Source of the DNA: Rhea pennata | Lineage: Eukaryota; Chordata; Aves; Rheiformes; Rheidae | Length of the DNA stretch: 64,000 nucleotides | Direction: 5' to 3' | Assembly (NCBI RefSeq): GCF_028389875.1 | Contig: NC_084682.1 | Location: forward strand, 7,388,001 to 7,452,000 | In this document: positions 1-13,164 of the stretch, one piece after another | Position numbering within the stretch: the stretch's first letter is position 1 | How the letters are laid out: each line of letters opens with the position of its first letter | Translations under genes and position numbers: made by a program | Notes under the pieces: model-generated | The model's database searches: none | What the model saw: the letters and a program-made list of their open reading frames with translations, nothing else | Told to the model about the DNA's origin: nothing

Positions 1-480
1 AACAACAGAAATGGCATCTAGCAAAGTTAATACCCGGCCTTTCCCAAGGGCAGCTGTTTAATCCAGCACTATATAAAATGTCATATAAATGAGTCAGGGG
101 ACCCTCAGCTCCTCCAGCAGTGGATTCCTACCAAATCTCACTTCCCTGGGACTGAGGGTAAATCCAAAACTCCTGCTCACGGAGAGTAGGAAAGGAGGGA
201 AGGGGCTGGGACAGGACTGGTGCAAATATGCCTGAGAACTGAAGGGAGGAATGAAATACATAAAGAGGGAGGTAAAAATAATCAGCAGCCTTTGCCTACT
301 GAGCAAGGTTGCAGGTGTTAGTGATAGCAAGTTGCAATACCAGGTCACTTCCTTGGAGGGGAGCTGGAGAATTAAAAGTTATTCTTTAAATAAGAAAAAA
401 AAATACCAGTAAAACGCCAGTTCAGCCTGGGATGGATTCCCTCGCGGGAACGTGCTGTCTCGTAAAGGCTTGTCCTTCCA
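1..480. other. Upstream flank, no gene recognised
   Basis: AT-rich to mixed sequence before the POR CpG island. I see no exon with homology I recognise. In mammals RHBDD2 lies upstream of POR, but no part of it can be identified here. Confidence 0.5.
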
Positions 481-620
481 CGCGCTCCCCGTGAAACCGC
501 CGCGGCCGTGGAGGCGAGGGGCGCACCGCCGCGGAGGTGGGCGCGGGGAGCTCCCCAGGTGACTCCCGAGGGGGGAGACCCGGCACGCAGGGCCCGGGGG
601 GCTCCCTGTGTCCTGCCTGG

Positions 621-870
621 CGACCCCCCAGCACCGCCTTGACCTCTGACCCCCAGCCCCTGACCCCCTAGCACCCTCTCGTGACCCCGATCCTTGACTC
701 TGCCAGCCCTTGACCCCCCCAGCACCCCCACGTTGACTTCTGACCCCCAACGCCTGACCCCCAGCACCCCCACGTTGACCTCTGACCCCCAGCAGCCCTG
801 ACCTCCCCAGCCCCCCACTTTGGCCCCTAACTGCTGACCCCCAGCACCCCACGCCTGGACCGCGTGACCG
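621..870. repeat. Degenerate minisatellite (about 42-bp unit) rich in TGACC half-sites
   Basis: About five diverged copies of a roughly 42-bp unit of the form TTGACYTCTGACCCCC, then a spacer, CTGACCCCC and AGCACCCCCACG. The best copies are 733-774 and 775-816. Half-sites TGACCY or close variants start at 640, 647, 661, 682, 711, 734, 741, 755, 776, 783, 799 and 835. The pairs at 640/647 and 776/783 have one base between them (DR1 spacing). The long antisense ORFs across this block merely translate the repeat. Confidence 0.8.
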
Positions 871-899
871 CCAGCACGGCCCCCGGCACCCCTACGGCC

Positions 900-1161
900 C
901 CCGCAAACCGCGGCCCCTCCACGCTGCTCCTGTCCCTTTAAGAGCCCCTCCCCCGGCTGGGCGCGGCGTGGGCCGTACCAACGGCGCCGCGCCGAGAGGG
1001 GGGGAGGAACGCGCGGCGGCGCGCGGCTCCTCCCCCCCGGCGCGTATCCTCGCGTGGTGCGAGCCGCCCTACGTGCCGGCCGCGCCGGGGCTGCGGGGCG
1101 CCGCCGGGAGCCGCGGGAAGTGGCGGAGGGGCCGGGCCGGGCCGCCTGGGGCCGCCGAGGG
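900..1161 (+). promoter_or_regulatory. POR: POR CpG-island promoter and non-coding first exon
   Basis: The centre of a CpG island spanning about 480-1640. It contains a Sp1-type CCCCTCCCCC at about 945 and many GC boxes. A good donor, GTGAGG, starts at 1162 and would end the untranslated first exon at 1161. Known POR genes begin with a non-coding exon far upstream of the ATG exon, which fits. The transcription start is not determinable. The ORFs across this island are CpG-island artefacts. Confidence 0.65.
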
Positions 1162-1164
1162 GTG

Positions 1165-1193
1165 AGGGCCGGGGCCGGGGCCGGGGCCGGGCG
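1165..1193 (+). repeat. Short GGGGCC repeat at the start of POR intron 1
   Basis: About four consecutive GGGGCC-type hexamers just after the candidate exon 1 donor. G runs on the + strand could form a quadruplex. Confidence 0.8.
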
Positions 1194-4100
1194 GCGCTTC
1201 GAGGCGGGGGGAGAGCGCGGGCCCGGGGCGCCCGGGCCCCCTCGTTCCGGGGGGGGGCGGTGCGGGGTCCCGGACGCCCGGGCCCCTCGGCGCCGGGCTG
1301 CGGCGGTGGCGAGCGCGGCGACTCGCGGGCCGGCTCGTGGCCTCGCAGGCAGCTCGCCCGCCCCGGGCTGTCGCGCGTCCAGGGAGCTTCCCCGTAGGGC
1401 GCTTCGCTGCGGGCGGTTGTTGCCGGTGCGAAGCTGAAGTCGGTGCGGCGAGCCGGGCGGGTGTGGGGTCCGGCCCGCCGCAGGCAGGGCGGGCGGCCGG
1501 TCGCTTCCCTTCTTCCGGAGCTCCCGAGCGCTGGGAGCCTGAGCCGCCGGCTCGGCTCTGGAGAGGAAAGCCGTACTTCGGGGGATTGCGTCCGTCAGCG
1601 GGAAACGGTGGGAAAATCCCACGTTTGGGAGTCGTAAAGCTGGAGGGAGTGAAGACGCCTGGACAGCGTTGGGAGTTAGTCATCGGAATGGAATTGATTC
1701 TTGGGAATTCATCTTAACCTGTGGGAGTAAGGGCCGCCCGTGCCGCCTGCGGCGCGCTGCGGTCTGGCAGCACCTGGCGCAGCCCTGCCGCGGATTAGCT
1801 GCTGGAGCGTTAGAGGAAGTAATAACGCTTGGTGGGCTGCGTGTGGGGAGCAGGGGTCGTTTGGTTTTGCTGCCCAGTCTGAATAAGACGCACTGGACCT
1901 GGGTTGTATTTGTGGTTTAAAACAAAACGCCGCAAACACATACCTGGTTGAGAAGCTCAAAGAAACATCCTGTTTCTAAACTGGGATCGAAACAAGGCGT
2001 GTGCTGACCAGGCCCCTCTCCTCCCGCAGTGCTTTAGGCTTTGTGCGGAACTGCCTGGCGCAGCGTGATTTTTGTTAGTCGGCAGAGCTGGGTTCAGTGA
2101 TGGGCCCAAACATACGCGGCCCTCCTGCCAGAACGGGGGGAACGGGTTTTGTTGTGCTATTTCTGCTGTTCTTTGACAAATTCTGATGAGCTCTTGTGCC
2201 ACAGACAAAGCAGGCTCTTGGGCAAACATGCTGCGGATGAGGAAAATGCTGTTTTACTGGGCTTCTGAAGAACCTAATGTTGTCCAAACAGGCCTCTTGA
2301 TTTTGCTTCAGGTGCGTTGTTTGCTGGATTGATTGCTCTTAACACAGAACAGTGCAGCCCATAAAGAGCGTCTAGATTTGAAGCTGTTTGGAGAACTTTG
2401 TGTGTTGCACGTGAACTGAACGGTACACGCGAATTGTATTTGCAGCCCCCTTTTTCCATAACGAGGGGGAAAGACTGGGAGGAAACCCAGTACTACATCA
2501 AAAAGCCCAAAACAGCTGAGCACTTTCTTTTAAGCTTTCACAGTAAAAGCTTTGGAGCTGAAGAGTGGGCGGGAAAGAGGAGCTAGTGTCACACTGCTGA
2601 CTTAACCCTGTGTTAATTAGTCCTGCTCTATTTGTGACAGAGCAAAATGGCTCTGTTGTCACTTCTCAGGTGCCTCCCATTCAATCAATAGTCTCTGGGG
2701 TGGTGCCTTCTGGATAGACAGGGTTGAGCAACTTCATGGTTTCTGCAACTATTTTCCCCCCTCCCCTTCAAAGACCAAGGAACTCCACAGGGATGTAACA
2801 CCAAAATGCCGTTTATGGTCTTGTGCGACCCTTCCTGTTGTGCGTTTCCTCAGGTGCAGATAGGGGTGAGGACAAAAACCTGACCTGCCCTTTGGGTGGT
2901 GGCGGAGCCAGTAAGGAGGAGGTTTTCCCTGCCACCCTTCAACTCGAGTTTGGTGGCCCTTCTACACTTGCTTCGGGAGCTGCTGGTGCGTGGCAGCCTG
3001 TTTCTTGGAGCCTCTAAACACACAGTGAGGTTTGAGGAGGGCGGGTGGTGTCTGGCAGGAAGAGCTGATGGGCCCTGGTGGTGCAAGTTGCCTTACTCGG
3101 GACCCCCCGCAGCAAAAGCGGCACGTTGAACCACATCCCAACTCAAAGCTATTTGATGCTTACTCTCTCCTTTGGCTGTTGTGAGGCAGCAAAGATAATG
3201 TGTTTGCTCAGTCTTGAAGGGGCTAGACAAAAGGCCACCCTGCTCAGGTCTGCACTCCTACAATTTTTTTCTCCATCCCCTCTCTCATGAAAGAAAACCA
3301 TCCAACAGTTACCTCTGCTGATGCTGAACTTTGTTCTCTTTCCTGGTGTAGGCTCTCTTGTATCTTGTATTTAAAAATACAATTCACAAAACTTGCATAA
3401 GTTGCTTTCACAATGCGGTCATTTGATCTGAGCAGTAAGATTACTTTTATACACGCTATTGTGAAGAGTGAGTCACGAGCCCTGCTATGACAGGTGCACC
3501 TCTGTGAAGAATGTTGTTATAGGGATTGAAATTTCATATAACAGAGCAAAATAATTATAGGCTGTTCATAATCTGCTGCTGTTCCTCTCCAGGTAAACAT
3601 TACAGTCAATCGTGTGCTGCTGATCAGTCACAGAATCTGCAATGAGTAGAAGAAAAGCGCTTATAATGCAGGCGGCTTCTCTAAGGTTGCAAGTCCAAAA
3701 GGTAGCTGAACTTGAACTCTAGTAGCAGATTATTATAATGTTCTTGATTAGTTTTCTTGATTAGTTTTCAACCACTTTTGTGCCTCCAGTGGTCTTTCAA
3801 AACTGTGGCCCCTTGCAGTGAAATCAAGTAGAATCATTGACTAATTGTCCTTTTCATTCTCGCTCTGTGGTCTGGAAGACTGTGAGGTTTGGAGTTATAG
3901 GTAGGGTGAATTTTCTTCTTGGAGAATCTGGGTCTGGCTGTGCATGTGCAAGTCGTCTGTGAAGGTTTAGTAACCAGCCTAGGGAACTGGTAGATCTGTT
4001 TTTGCCGCATTGGCAAGCGCATTGGATCTTACTGTGTGGTTGCTTGTGAAATGCATCTATTGACTTGCTTTCACGGGTTGTTACTAGCATCTCTTGGTTC

Positions 4101-7100
4101 TGCTAACTCCAAGCCTGCTCCGAGCAGCCGGCTGATAAAACGCCTGTGAGGATTGTGCAAGCCCTGGTTGTGCAACACAGCTGCACACGTGTGACTACTT
4201 GAGGTAAGAGAAGCAACTTAATCTTATAATGGGAAAGAAGAATGGTGTCAAGTATCTTCTGCTTATGTTGACCACATTAGAGTGAGAACGTGGAGCTGGA
4301 GAACTGCAGTTTTTGCACCTCACGATTTCCCTTTCACCCTTTGGGTTATCATTCCTTCCATTTGGGGAAGATTTCCCTGGGGGTGGTTTGAGGCTGCCTC
4401 CTTGCTTGCCCTGTGGCTTTGTCTCCTTCATGGGATTGTCTGGTGACTCTTCCACTGCTGCAGGAGCCACAGCACTGAACTTGCCTCTGACTCTGCTCGT
4501 TCTCCACCTAACTTGTGTGTGTTGTCGTGGGGGCATCGTATCCTACATCGAGTATGGAGACATCTGCTTCAAGGTGCAGAGTTGATGTTGTAGGCTCCGT
4601 CTGTACTGCCTGCTTGGTACGTAGTTTTGTTTGTGATTGAGGGGGCTGGACTTGTTTCATAGGCTTTTGAAAAAGTAAAATAAAGTTCAGATTGCCTTGC
4701 TTTTTGCGGATGGGAGTGTTCATAGGGTGACTGTGCATACTTTTAATAGAGTAGCCTGGTGCAAAGATTTTGCGGCATAACTCTCCAAGCAGTTGGATCG
4801 ACTCAGTAGTGCCCGTGGTAGCTGGCAAAAGGGCAATCAAAGTCAAGGTTTCAGGAATTCAAAATGTTAGCAGTGTTGTGTCCCCATTCCCCTTTCAAAC
4901 TGTGCCTGTAGTGTGACGCTTTGAATTTGTCCCTCCTGGGAAGGGAGGTGGGTGAACAGTATTAATTAGCAAAGGAGTTCAATTTACCTGCTGTTTTCAG
5001 AGTTTGTTTATGCTGTAAACCTGAACACTTGTTTTTCTGTTCTAGCTCGTACTAATCTGCACGGAAGAGGTGTTTAAGTGTTTAAGATGGTGAGATGCCT
5101 CATATCCTTGTTTAGAGGTTGAGAGAAGGGCCTTTTTTCTGGTGAAGGGTCACTTGTGGAATTAAGTAGTTCTGGCTTGCTTTCTCTTAAGACAGCTTGG
5201 CAAGTTTGAATCAATTTGTGTTGGATAATGTCTTAAATGCTTTTGTTCGGTGTAATGACCTCACTGCATAGCCCTACCTTGGCACAACCATAGAGTAGAG
5301 TTGCCTCCTGCCTCAACAAAACCATTCTTCTTGTTCCTTCCTTGCTTTTATAACCATTTTACTGTCCTTGAATGATGCCTGTGGGCCAGAAAAAAATCCA
5401 GATGTGACAGTGAAAGCTCAAATATGCAGTGTTCCTAGCGCTAGACTGACTGATGGACGTTCCACTTCTTTCTTGTGCCTAAAATAGAAATTTCGCTGAT
5501 GCCTGAGCTTGTTTTGTCAAGGCCTGATCATAAGAGACCTTGTATGGAGAGAGTAATTTGTTGTGTTTCATCAAAGAAACAGCTTTGAGTTGTGTGGCTG
5601 TTTCTTAACCCTTTTCAAGATGTTCTTGCAGCCAAGTCCTGTGTTTAGATTAGGGTTTCTGAGCTGCTGGAAATACCAAGAGGCCCATGGAGGAGAAGCA
5701 CTTTCCCAGTTGGGTGAGAAAATGAGGCTTTGCTGTTTGGCACCCTTCTTTGTTGGGCTGATAGTGATTAATAGGAAATTGTGAGACTTGCTGGGCTTGT
5801 TAAAATACTTGAGTAGAAAGCAGTGCAGAAGTGCTAGGAACAGTGAACTTTCATGCATAGAGAAAACCAAACCCTGTTGTCTGAAGCAGTGGTGGAAGTT
5901 GCCCTGGACCACCAATTACATCATTGCAATGATGAAAACAGACATTTGGCTGCAGTGTAGAATGGCAGTCTCATTTCACAGTGAGTACCAACTAAAGTAT
6001 TCAAACTGAGGCTGACAGGGTGAGGAAGATACCCTGCCGTGCCTTTGCTCCTCAGTACCACTGTGCAGGAGCTGGCGAAGGTGAGAGATTTGCCCACAGA
6101 TAAGCCCACTTGAAACAGTGTAGGGCAGCCAATGCCACAGAGTGCCTGTGTAGACCAACCCAAGCAGAGTGGCTTGTTTGACCAAAGTCCCCAGAGGGGA
6201 AATGTGATCTCAGGACACCAGAGGTACACAGAAATAGCTAATCCAAAGGTTGTCAAAGGGCGATGTTGAATCACCTGGATCTGAACTGCAGCGTTAGTGA
6301 TCTGCTTTTGCTCTGGAGAGGACCGCTTTTCTTGCTGGGTCTCCTTTTATTAAAAAGTGGTAAAAAAGAACCACATTGAGACTTACTGGAGCCGGTAACT
6401 AGTACAGGCTGATGTAAATGAAATTTTGTTTTCTAATTGGTTGTATTCACATAGAACAGGTATGGTAGAAGATAAAGCTTACCCCTAAAGGTCTCTTGGC
6501 CTAATACTGCATGCTGGCAGGAAGAAAAATCTTCACTCCAGTCTCTGAGAAAAGGGGCTCAGAAGAGACGAGGGAAGATACAGCAGTCTGAACACAAATA
6601 TCATCTCCATCACAAGCCTGCTCTGTTTCTTTTGCTGATGACTCTTTTCCTTCTTGGTTAGCTCATATCTGGGGGCTCCTCTTTCTGATGTGCTTTAGAA
6701 ACTCCCCTATCTTATAACTCCAGTGGGCGAAAGAAGAAACCCTTTCTGTATCTCAAGATTGTGTTCCTGTTTGTAAGCAAGTTTCTCCCGCTCTTGCTGC
6801 TATACGGGGTGGCAGGGACCCTCTGCAACTTCTTTTCAGTGCTGCCATGTGCTTTTGAAAAGCTTTTTCCATGAAAGATTTGCAGATATAGTGGGAATAT
6901 GGATCTCTTGCAAGACGGTGGCTGATGCTTGCTGTTATTTTTCTTCCTCCAAAGAGTTTTAACTGTTTTTAGGTTGACTTCTATTTACAGCCTTACCATT
7001 CTGCTCTTGTTTCTCAAGCTCAGCGTGAAGGTCAGCAAGGTACAAATGGAAGGAGTTTCAACTTGTATTTGCATTAGCTTTGGCTGCTTTTTTCCATGCA

Positions 7101-8214
7101 GTGTCTTCCTCTCTGTCCTGAAGCTGTCTTTTGTGGCTGTGCAATGATACCAGTGCAAGGAATGGATCTCTGATTTGAAACTTTTTTTTTTCCTTCCCTG
7201 GAAGCTTCTTCAGAAGCTTGCTTGATCTGCCATGCTGTGGTCCCATAGACCATTCGGTCAGCACAAGAGAGAGGAGGTGTTCCCCAGCGAAGGACAGGCG
7301 TGTGTGATGAGGAAGGAGTATCTGGTGATACATGGCTACATACATCTAGGGAGTTCGTGTTGGTCCTTCTCAATCAGAAGAGTGGCCCTTGCAGAGCTTC
7401 CAGGGCTGGTAATCGTGACAGCTGTGTTTCTGGCTTTTTTTGGGGGTGCGATATATGTGCTGAGTCAGTGACACAAGGGCTGTCACGTGGCCGCGGAGAG
7501 CATGAGAGCAGCGTTCTGCCGAGTCATCTCTCTCAGCAGTGTTTGTTCCCTTCCCTCCCCTCTCTGGCACGACTGCACAGGGCTTTTACTGGAAGCCTGA
7601 CATGGAGAAAGCCAGTCTGAAAGAGCTGGCAGCTTTCTGAGGGTATTTTGCTTGTAGATGTTGTGGTGACTTGCGTGGGCTCCTATTTACAAGAAAGCAG
7701 AAAGCAGTCATTCGGTAAGTGTCCTCGCTGGACGCGAGTGGGCTGACTCGCAGGGAAGGCGCTGGTGCTCCAGGACTCGTGCTGGCGGCGTGACCGTGCC
7801 GCTGAGAGATGCGCGCAGCAAGCTCGTTCCTGGAGGCATGGTTTGGCTTTAAACCAGCCACCTGGTGTCCCCGCTGGCAATTAGCTGAGACCGTTTGGAC
7901 CTTGCTGCAGGCTAAGGAGGGCTTGGCTGGCTGGGCTGGGCTGCGCTCTGTCTCAATGATACTTGCCTCCGGGAGTGCTTGCGGTGAGCATTAGGTGAAT
8001 GGCGACTAGTGTCGTTGCGTGTGCTTGTGTAACTCACTTCCCCATTTGACTAGGTTGTCACAGATTTTAATGTGTACGTATTGCAAAACAGAGCTTCTGC
8101 TTGCAGCTCCTGCGTTTATTTAATCTCTGAGTGTCCTAAGGGCACTGCTGCCACTCAGTTCCAGTTCTGAAAACTCTAAATAGTTCAGGTGATTGCATAA
8201 ATCAAAGCTGAGAG

Positions 8215-8575
8215 GCCAGCACATCGGGAGTGCAGCGATTCGGCTGCGCAGGGAAGGCCGAGGCGCAGCAGGGCTCGTGCGTGTCGCTGCCGGGGTGTGC
8301 GGGGGTTCGGAGGAGCTGTCTCTGCCTCGCTGAGCTGAATGTGTGGGCTCCGTGGCAGTACGTGCTCTGATCAGCTGGCCAGTGTGATCGATCCCTGTGC
8401 CCGGGCAGGAACCGAGAGCCAGGCCGTCTCTGAAATACGTGGAGACGGTTAGCAGGGCGGGATGGCAGCACGAGGCTGTGCTTGGTCAGCGGTCTTCCTT
8501 CTCTCTCCTCTCTCACGTGAGCAGGGCTCGCATCAGCGGGCTGCGGCGTGTTTATAACGGGACGGGTCAGGGGAG
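8215..8575. other. CpG-enriched patch in POR intron 1
   Basis: Local CpG density is well above the surrounding intron. The 5' part (about 8236-8275) resembles a shorter CpG-rich patch at about 7750-7785: both contain CGCAGGGAAGGC followed by CTCGTGC. It may be an enhancer, a minor promoter or chance. No exon is supported. Confidence 0.4.
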
Positions 8576-8659
8576 AGTCAGGCCAGAGCTTGGTTGCTGT
8601 CTTCTGGAGCAAGAGTCACAGGCTCCAATCCTGGTGTGTAATCGGGGAAGCCAAATTGT

Positions 8660-8712
8660 CTGGAGATGCTTGGAATAAGTCTCAAGCACTATATAAATAA
8701 AAGGCTGCTTTA
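8660..8712 (+). mobile_element. Possible ancient repeat tail (GCACTATATAAATAAAAGGC)
   Basis: The phrase CAAGCACTATATAAATAAAAGGC resembles the tail of old amniote L3/MIR-type elements (AAGCGCTATATAAATGCAAG). A similar GCACTATATAAAATG occurs at about 66-80. The match is short, so the call is weak. Confidence 0.3.
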
Positions 8713-9438
8713 AGTTCATGAAGAGCCAAATTTCTGCGCAAATCATACAGCTAGCTTCAGAGCTGAGCTTTCTTGGCCACTGGAGGATACTGCAGACCAT
8801 CTGTGACTTACAGAAACATCCTTAAATCTGACAGAAAGGGAGACCTCTGGGCCACAAGCTATGAACTCGGTGCTGTGCCTGCTGGTTGGAGCTGAAGGGG
8901 CTTTTTGGGTCTTCTGCTGCATTATCTACTATTGCCGCTGTGAGCTCTGTGTGAGAGAGGAACAGACCTCTTTAGGTTGCTGACCGCTTGTTTTCAGGCT
9001 ACCTCACATTCAATCTTGTTTTGTTGTAATATTATTTTTATTTATATTTTAATTCTTTATTAACCCTATAATGTGATAGTGCCTTCAGTCCATGTGGAAA
9101 TCTTGAGGGATTGAGGATGCCTGGCACTGACAAATATTGAAGTTGTTTGATTCAGAGCTGTGCATTAGAGCTAAAAATACTTTTTTTTAATATAAAAAAG
9201 AAATACATTTGTCTCGCAGCATAAAGATGTGCAGAGAGCTTCCCTGATGATTAGAATAATTGTGAGCTATTGTATATCAAGTAAAGTCCCAGCCTCAGAA
9301 GCTGCATTTAAAGGCTCAGAGGTGATGCTAAAATACAGCATTGCCTGATTGCAATCTTCATAGTGGTGTGACTTTTCTGTGCGACATAGGTGCCTCACAT
9401 CTGACCTGAGACCGGCCGCCTACGTTTTCAGAAGATAC

Positions 9439-9461
9439 TGTGTGTGTGTGTGTGTGTGTGT
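9439..9461. repeat. (TG)n microsatellite
   Basis: About 11 uninterrupted TG units in POR intron 1. Confidence 0.97.
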
Positions 9462-12400
9462 AAACAAGGATTGGGAACTGGAACCATGCTTAAAAAAAAG
9501 GAAAATGCAATGCTTATCTTGTCTTGATTGAAAGTACAACAAACACTGGGGATAAAGTAACTATTTGTGTTAGGGATTTTTCACTTTTGCCTCATAAATT
9601 TTCATTTTTCCTTTTTTTTTTTAAAAACAAATTCTGATGCTATAAGGGTCTTTCCAGAGACTGCAGGATTTCATAGATAAGTTCTAAATAAGAATCAGGT
9701 TACCCTTCTCTGGCAGTAGGAAAAAGGCATGCAATTGAAAATGAGTTTCTGTGGATGTCTGGAAAGTAATTGTTACAGCCAACTAGGAAAGGCCGAGATA
9801 AACTGAGGAATAATCTTACTTATGCTAGCTGAAATGAGTTAGAGAATTATAACAACCTTTTAAAAATGAACTGTGAAACCTAATTCCACATCCTTGGCAT
9901 TTCTTTTGCTACATCTAAGCAAATCCTTTCTAAGAGGGGGGACAAGGTGAAGGGAGAGAAAAAACAAAATCCTGTAACTAGATTATAGGACTCTGATAAC
10001 TGAATTGTAATGTCCAGGACCAGATGGTGGCAATCCGAAATGAAGCAGTTTTGTGACTTTGGTCCTATCACTGTAGGATGACTCTGTCTCCTTCCAGGGT
10101 TAGAGGGTGGTGTGTGACCTTTATGCTGTGTAGATTTTTGAATGAAGAGTGGCGACTTTTATCCCTCCTGCCAAAGCAGTGCTCTTTGGTCTGAGTGCTG
10201 GACGCATAAGCCTCTAGAAATGGTGCTCTTCCCTCTGGGCTGGGTGTGCAGGCAGGTGGTCCAGCTGTTGCTACAGCTGTGGAGTTCTCCTTTGAAGCAC
10301 TGGAGGGTTGCAGTGCGGTGAAGGCTAGGAGATAGAGCAGCTTCCTCCCCCGTGTCTGTCCACACTGCATTCCTGAAACTCAGCCTCCCGAGGATGCGGC
10401 CTGCCAAGGTACCGCTCTGTTCCTCAACTGCTTCAGAGAGCAAACCACCTCTGGGAGGTCTGAAAAAGCAAAACCCCTCACACTTGCTGTCTGTCTCCTC
10501 TGCTGTGGGAGGCCAGAAGCTCTGCTGCTTTGGGCATGGTAGTGAATTGCTGCTGGAAATGTTGTCCTGGCCTTGGTGATTAGCCCATGAACTTGTTCTC
10601 CTGCCCTGTGCAAGGGAAGTTGGCTAATATCCATATCTGAGCTATCTGGAGCTGGGAGGTGAGTTGCTGCGGGGCCAGGCGTGAGCAGCCTGCATGTTCC
10701 ATCTCACGGCTGGCGGCCGCTTGTGGAGATATGTCCAGCTTGAAACTCTCCTTCAAGTGTGGCTTGTTGCAAGGAAGTGCTATTGTGCTTTGTGCAAGGA
10801 AGCTTTTCTAGGCTCCAGCTGCTGCAAGTGTCAAATTTGGTGCTCAGAAGAAGGAGGTGGTGGGAAGGGGGTTGAATTAGGTGCAGTTTCTGTCCAAAAC
10901 TAGCTCAGGCTGGTTACCATCAGCCTTATTCATTCAGGGCTTCTTCTGAGCACAGAAAAGATACCATCAGGGAGAGCTGATTTTTAAAAAAAGACTGGTT
11001 CTATTACTTGAACCTAGCCTTGAGGAAAAGCTTACTGGTGTGTTTGTCATTGCTCAGTTTGAGTGAAACTGGTGTCCTAGTGTATTTCGGGCAAAGGAGG
11101 CGGCTTGGGCTGGAATTGAAGAAATGCCCCTTACAGTGTTGGAGATGTTTATCTAGACAACCTGCTGCCTCTCTTTGGGCCCTGCTTTCTCCACCTCCTC
11201 TTGCAGGAAAAAATCAGGGCTATACTGTGTATTATGCGGTACCTGAGGTTCCCCAGGGGAAGCTTTGGTCAGCAGCACTCGGGGTTCATTACCATGAGTG
11301 TAGCTCAAATGATGAGCAAGACTGCCAGAACCAAAACTGTGTGCGAGAAGATGGGGTGTCTGGTAGTCTCTGGCTGAGGTCTGCCTACAGATGAGATGAG
11401 GTGGCATCAAGAAGGGAGAAGAGTGTCGTCTTGATTTAGTTGCTGACCGACTCCTCAGTGATTTACTGAAACCGAAGGTGGAGGAGGAGGAGGACTCTGC
11501 TGCAGGCTGTGCATTGTTGGCATTGTGGAGGCTTTACCGAAAAGTTTAGTCTACAGTTGTGTTGCAGTAACACCCAGCTCTTGCTTGGCTCTGAGATCCA
11601 ACAACAGAAAGCCTGTCTGCCAGGGAGAGCAGGGTGACCTGACTGTTGTATGGGAAGATGGGTATCTTGCTGTTCGGTAGCAGCAAGGCACTAGAAGCAA
11701 GGCACCTTGCCTTTAGTCACATCAGTAATGCTGTTATTCCGAACCTCAGCTGAGTATCATCTCTGGGAACTGAAGTGGCAAACGAGGAGCTCTGTGGTGA
11801 TGGTTTCGTGCCTTGAGTAGCACAGTTGCTTGCCAACTTCTGTGCTGAATGTAACTTTATGTGGGGCTGAGATCTGTCTGGACTGCAGAAATACTCAAGA
11901 GCCCACCTGCAGTCATTTGCAGGTGGCTCTGGATTTCTCCCTGTGTTCGACAGAAAGGCTACCTTATACCTGATGTTTGTGGCCCAGTGGTACAGTACTT
12001 AATGTTTTCAGGAGTAGGTCTTTTCCTTGGTAGGAGCTACAGTGGAAAGGTAAGGAGAGATACTCCTCTCTGGGTGAGAGAGGAATAAAACCATAGCTGC
12101 TGCATTAATTCTTTTGGGAGAAAATGATGAGCTGTAGTGAAGACTTAGACTTAAGCTGCACAGACAGCCATGAGCTGGGAACTATTGAATATTACCTGAT
12201 CTTAGATGCCACCTGGGCAAGATGCCCCATGGCAACTGCTGCCCTGGGTTGTGATGTTGCAAGGTAGGAGTCCTTTGGCATGTCTGGTATCTCAGGCCGC
12301 CTGGGATCGGCTTGTCAGTATTCGGCTGCTTGCCTGGCAGCGGGGAGCTCCGCTCTCGCAAGCAGTGCCGGGTAAAGAAGAGTCTGTTCTTTGGCTCTCT

Positions 12401-13164
12401 CTGAACCCTGAGCCAGAAGGAGGTTGGAGAGATGCTTCTGGAGGGCAGCCGCAGGAATTAACATTCCTGCCTTGTCTGGATACTTAAAATCACAGGCTCA
12501 AAGGCAGGGACTTTACTGATGTTTTTCCTCTCTGTTTGCCCTCTCCTTCGGAGAGCTGACTCTTCCTCTCCAGCCCATGTGGGCTTGAAGACCTTACTTG
12601 AGTTTCCCTCATTATCACTCAAGTCTCCCTCATTAGCGTTCCCATCTGCTTCGTAAGCATCACCTTCCCTTTTCTTCCAAATTCCTGAATGCATTAACAT
12701 AACCTTAAACTTCAGGCAGTTTTTCCTCACCGCAGGCATACCGTAAAGCTTGCTGCTTTTCTTTGAGCCCCCTGTTGGAAAGCTGTCCAGAAGCCTTTTA
12801 GTTGCAGGCACCATTGTGCTGAACAGGTTAACTCTCCTCTTGCTGCTCTGCCACATGATGCGTCCTTTCGCTAGAATAGCACTTCTGCAGCTCTGAGTCA
12901 CTTTTCTGTGTGTGAGTTCAAATGTCCATGGTCTCCTGCGTTGGCAGGATGCCAGAGTACAACGGAAGAGTCACTTTGCCCTTATGAATCAAGTTTTGAG
13001 TTAATTATCTGTTTGCTTGGGCAGAGCATGTCCTTGCACATCGCAAAGATAATCTTCCAATCTGCGCTGTGGTCAGAAGAGTTCAGAGCTTTGGCAAATG
13101 GAGAGGGAGGGAGCAATGGGTGGCTCCCAAGGGGAAGGGCAGGGGTCATGGGGCTACCCTACGA

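Noticed and set aside
372-1683. Long ORFs on both strands around the POR promoter
   Set aside because: CpG-island and minisatellite translations with low complexity. No homology recognised.
12458-12901. 147-codon antisense ORF in POR intron 1
   Set aside because: Plausible length for chance in 64 kb. No domain, no splice or promoter signals, no family recognised.
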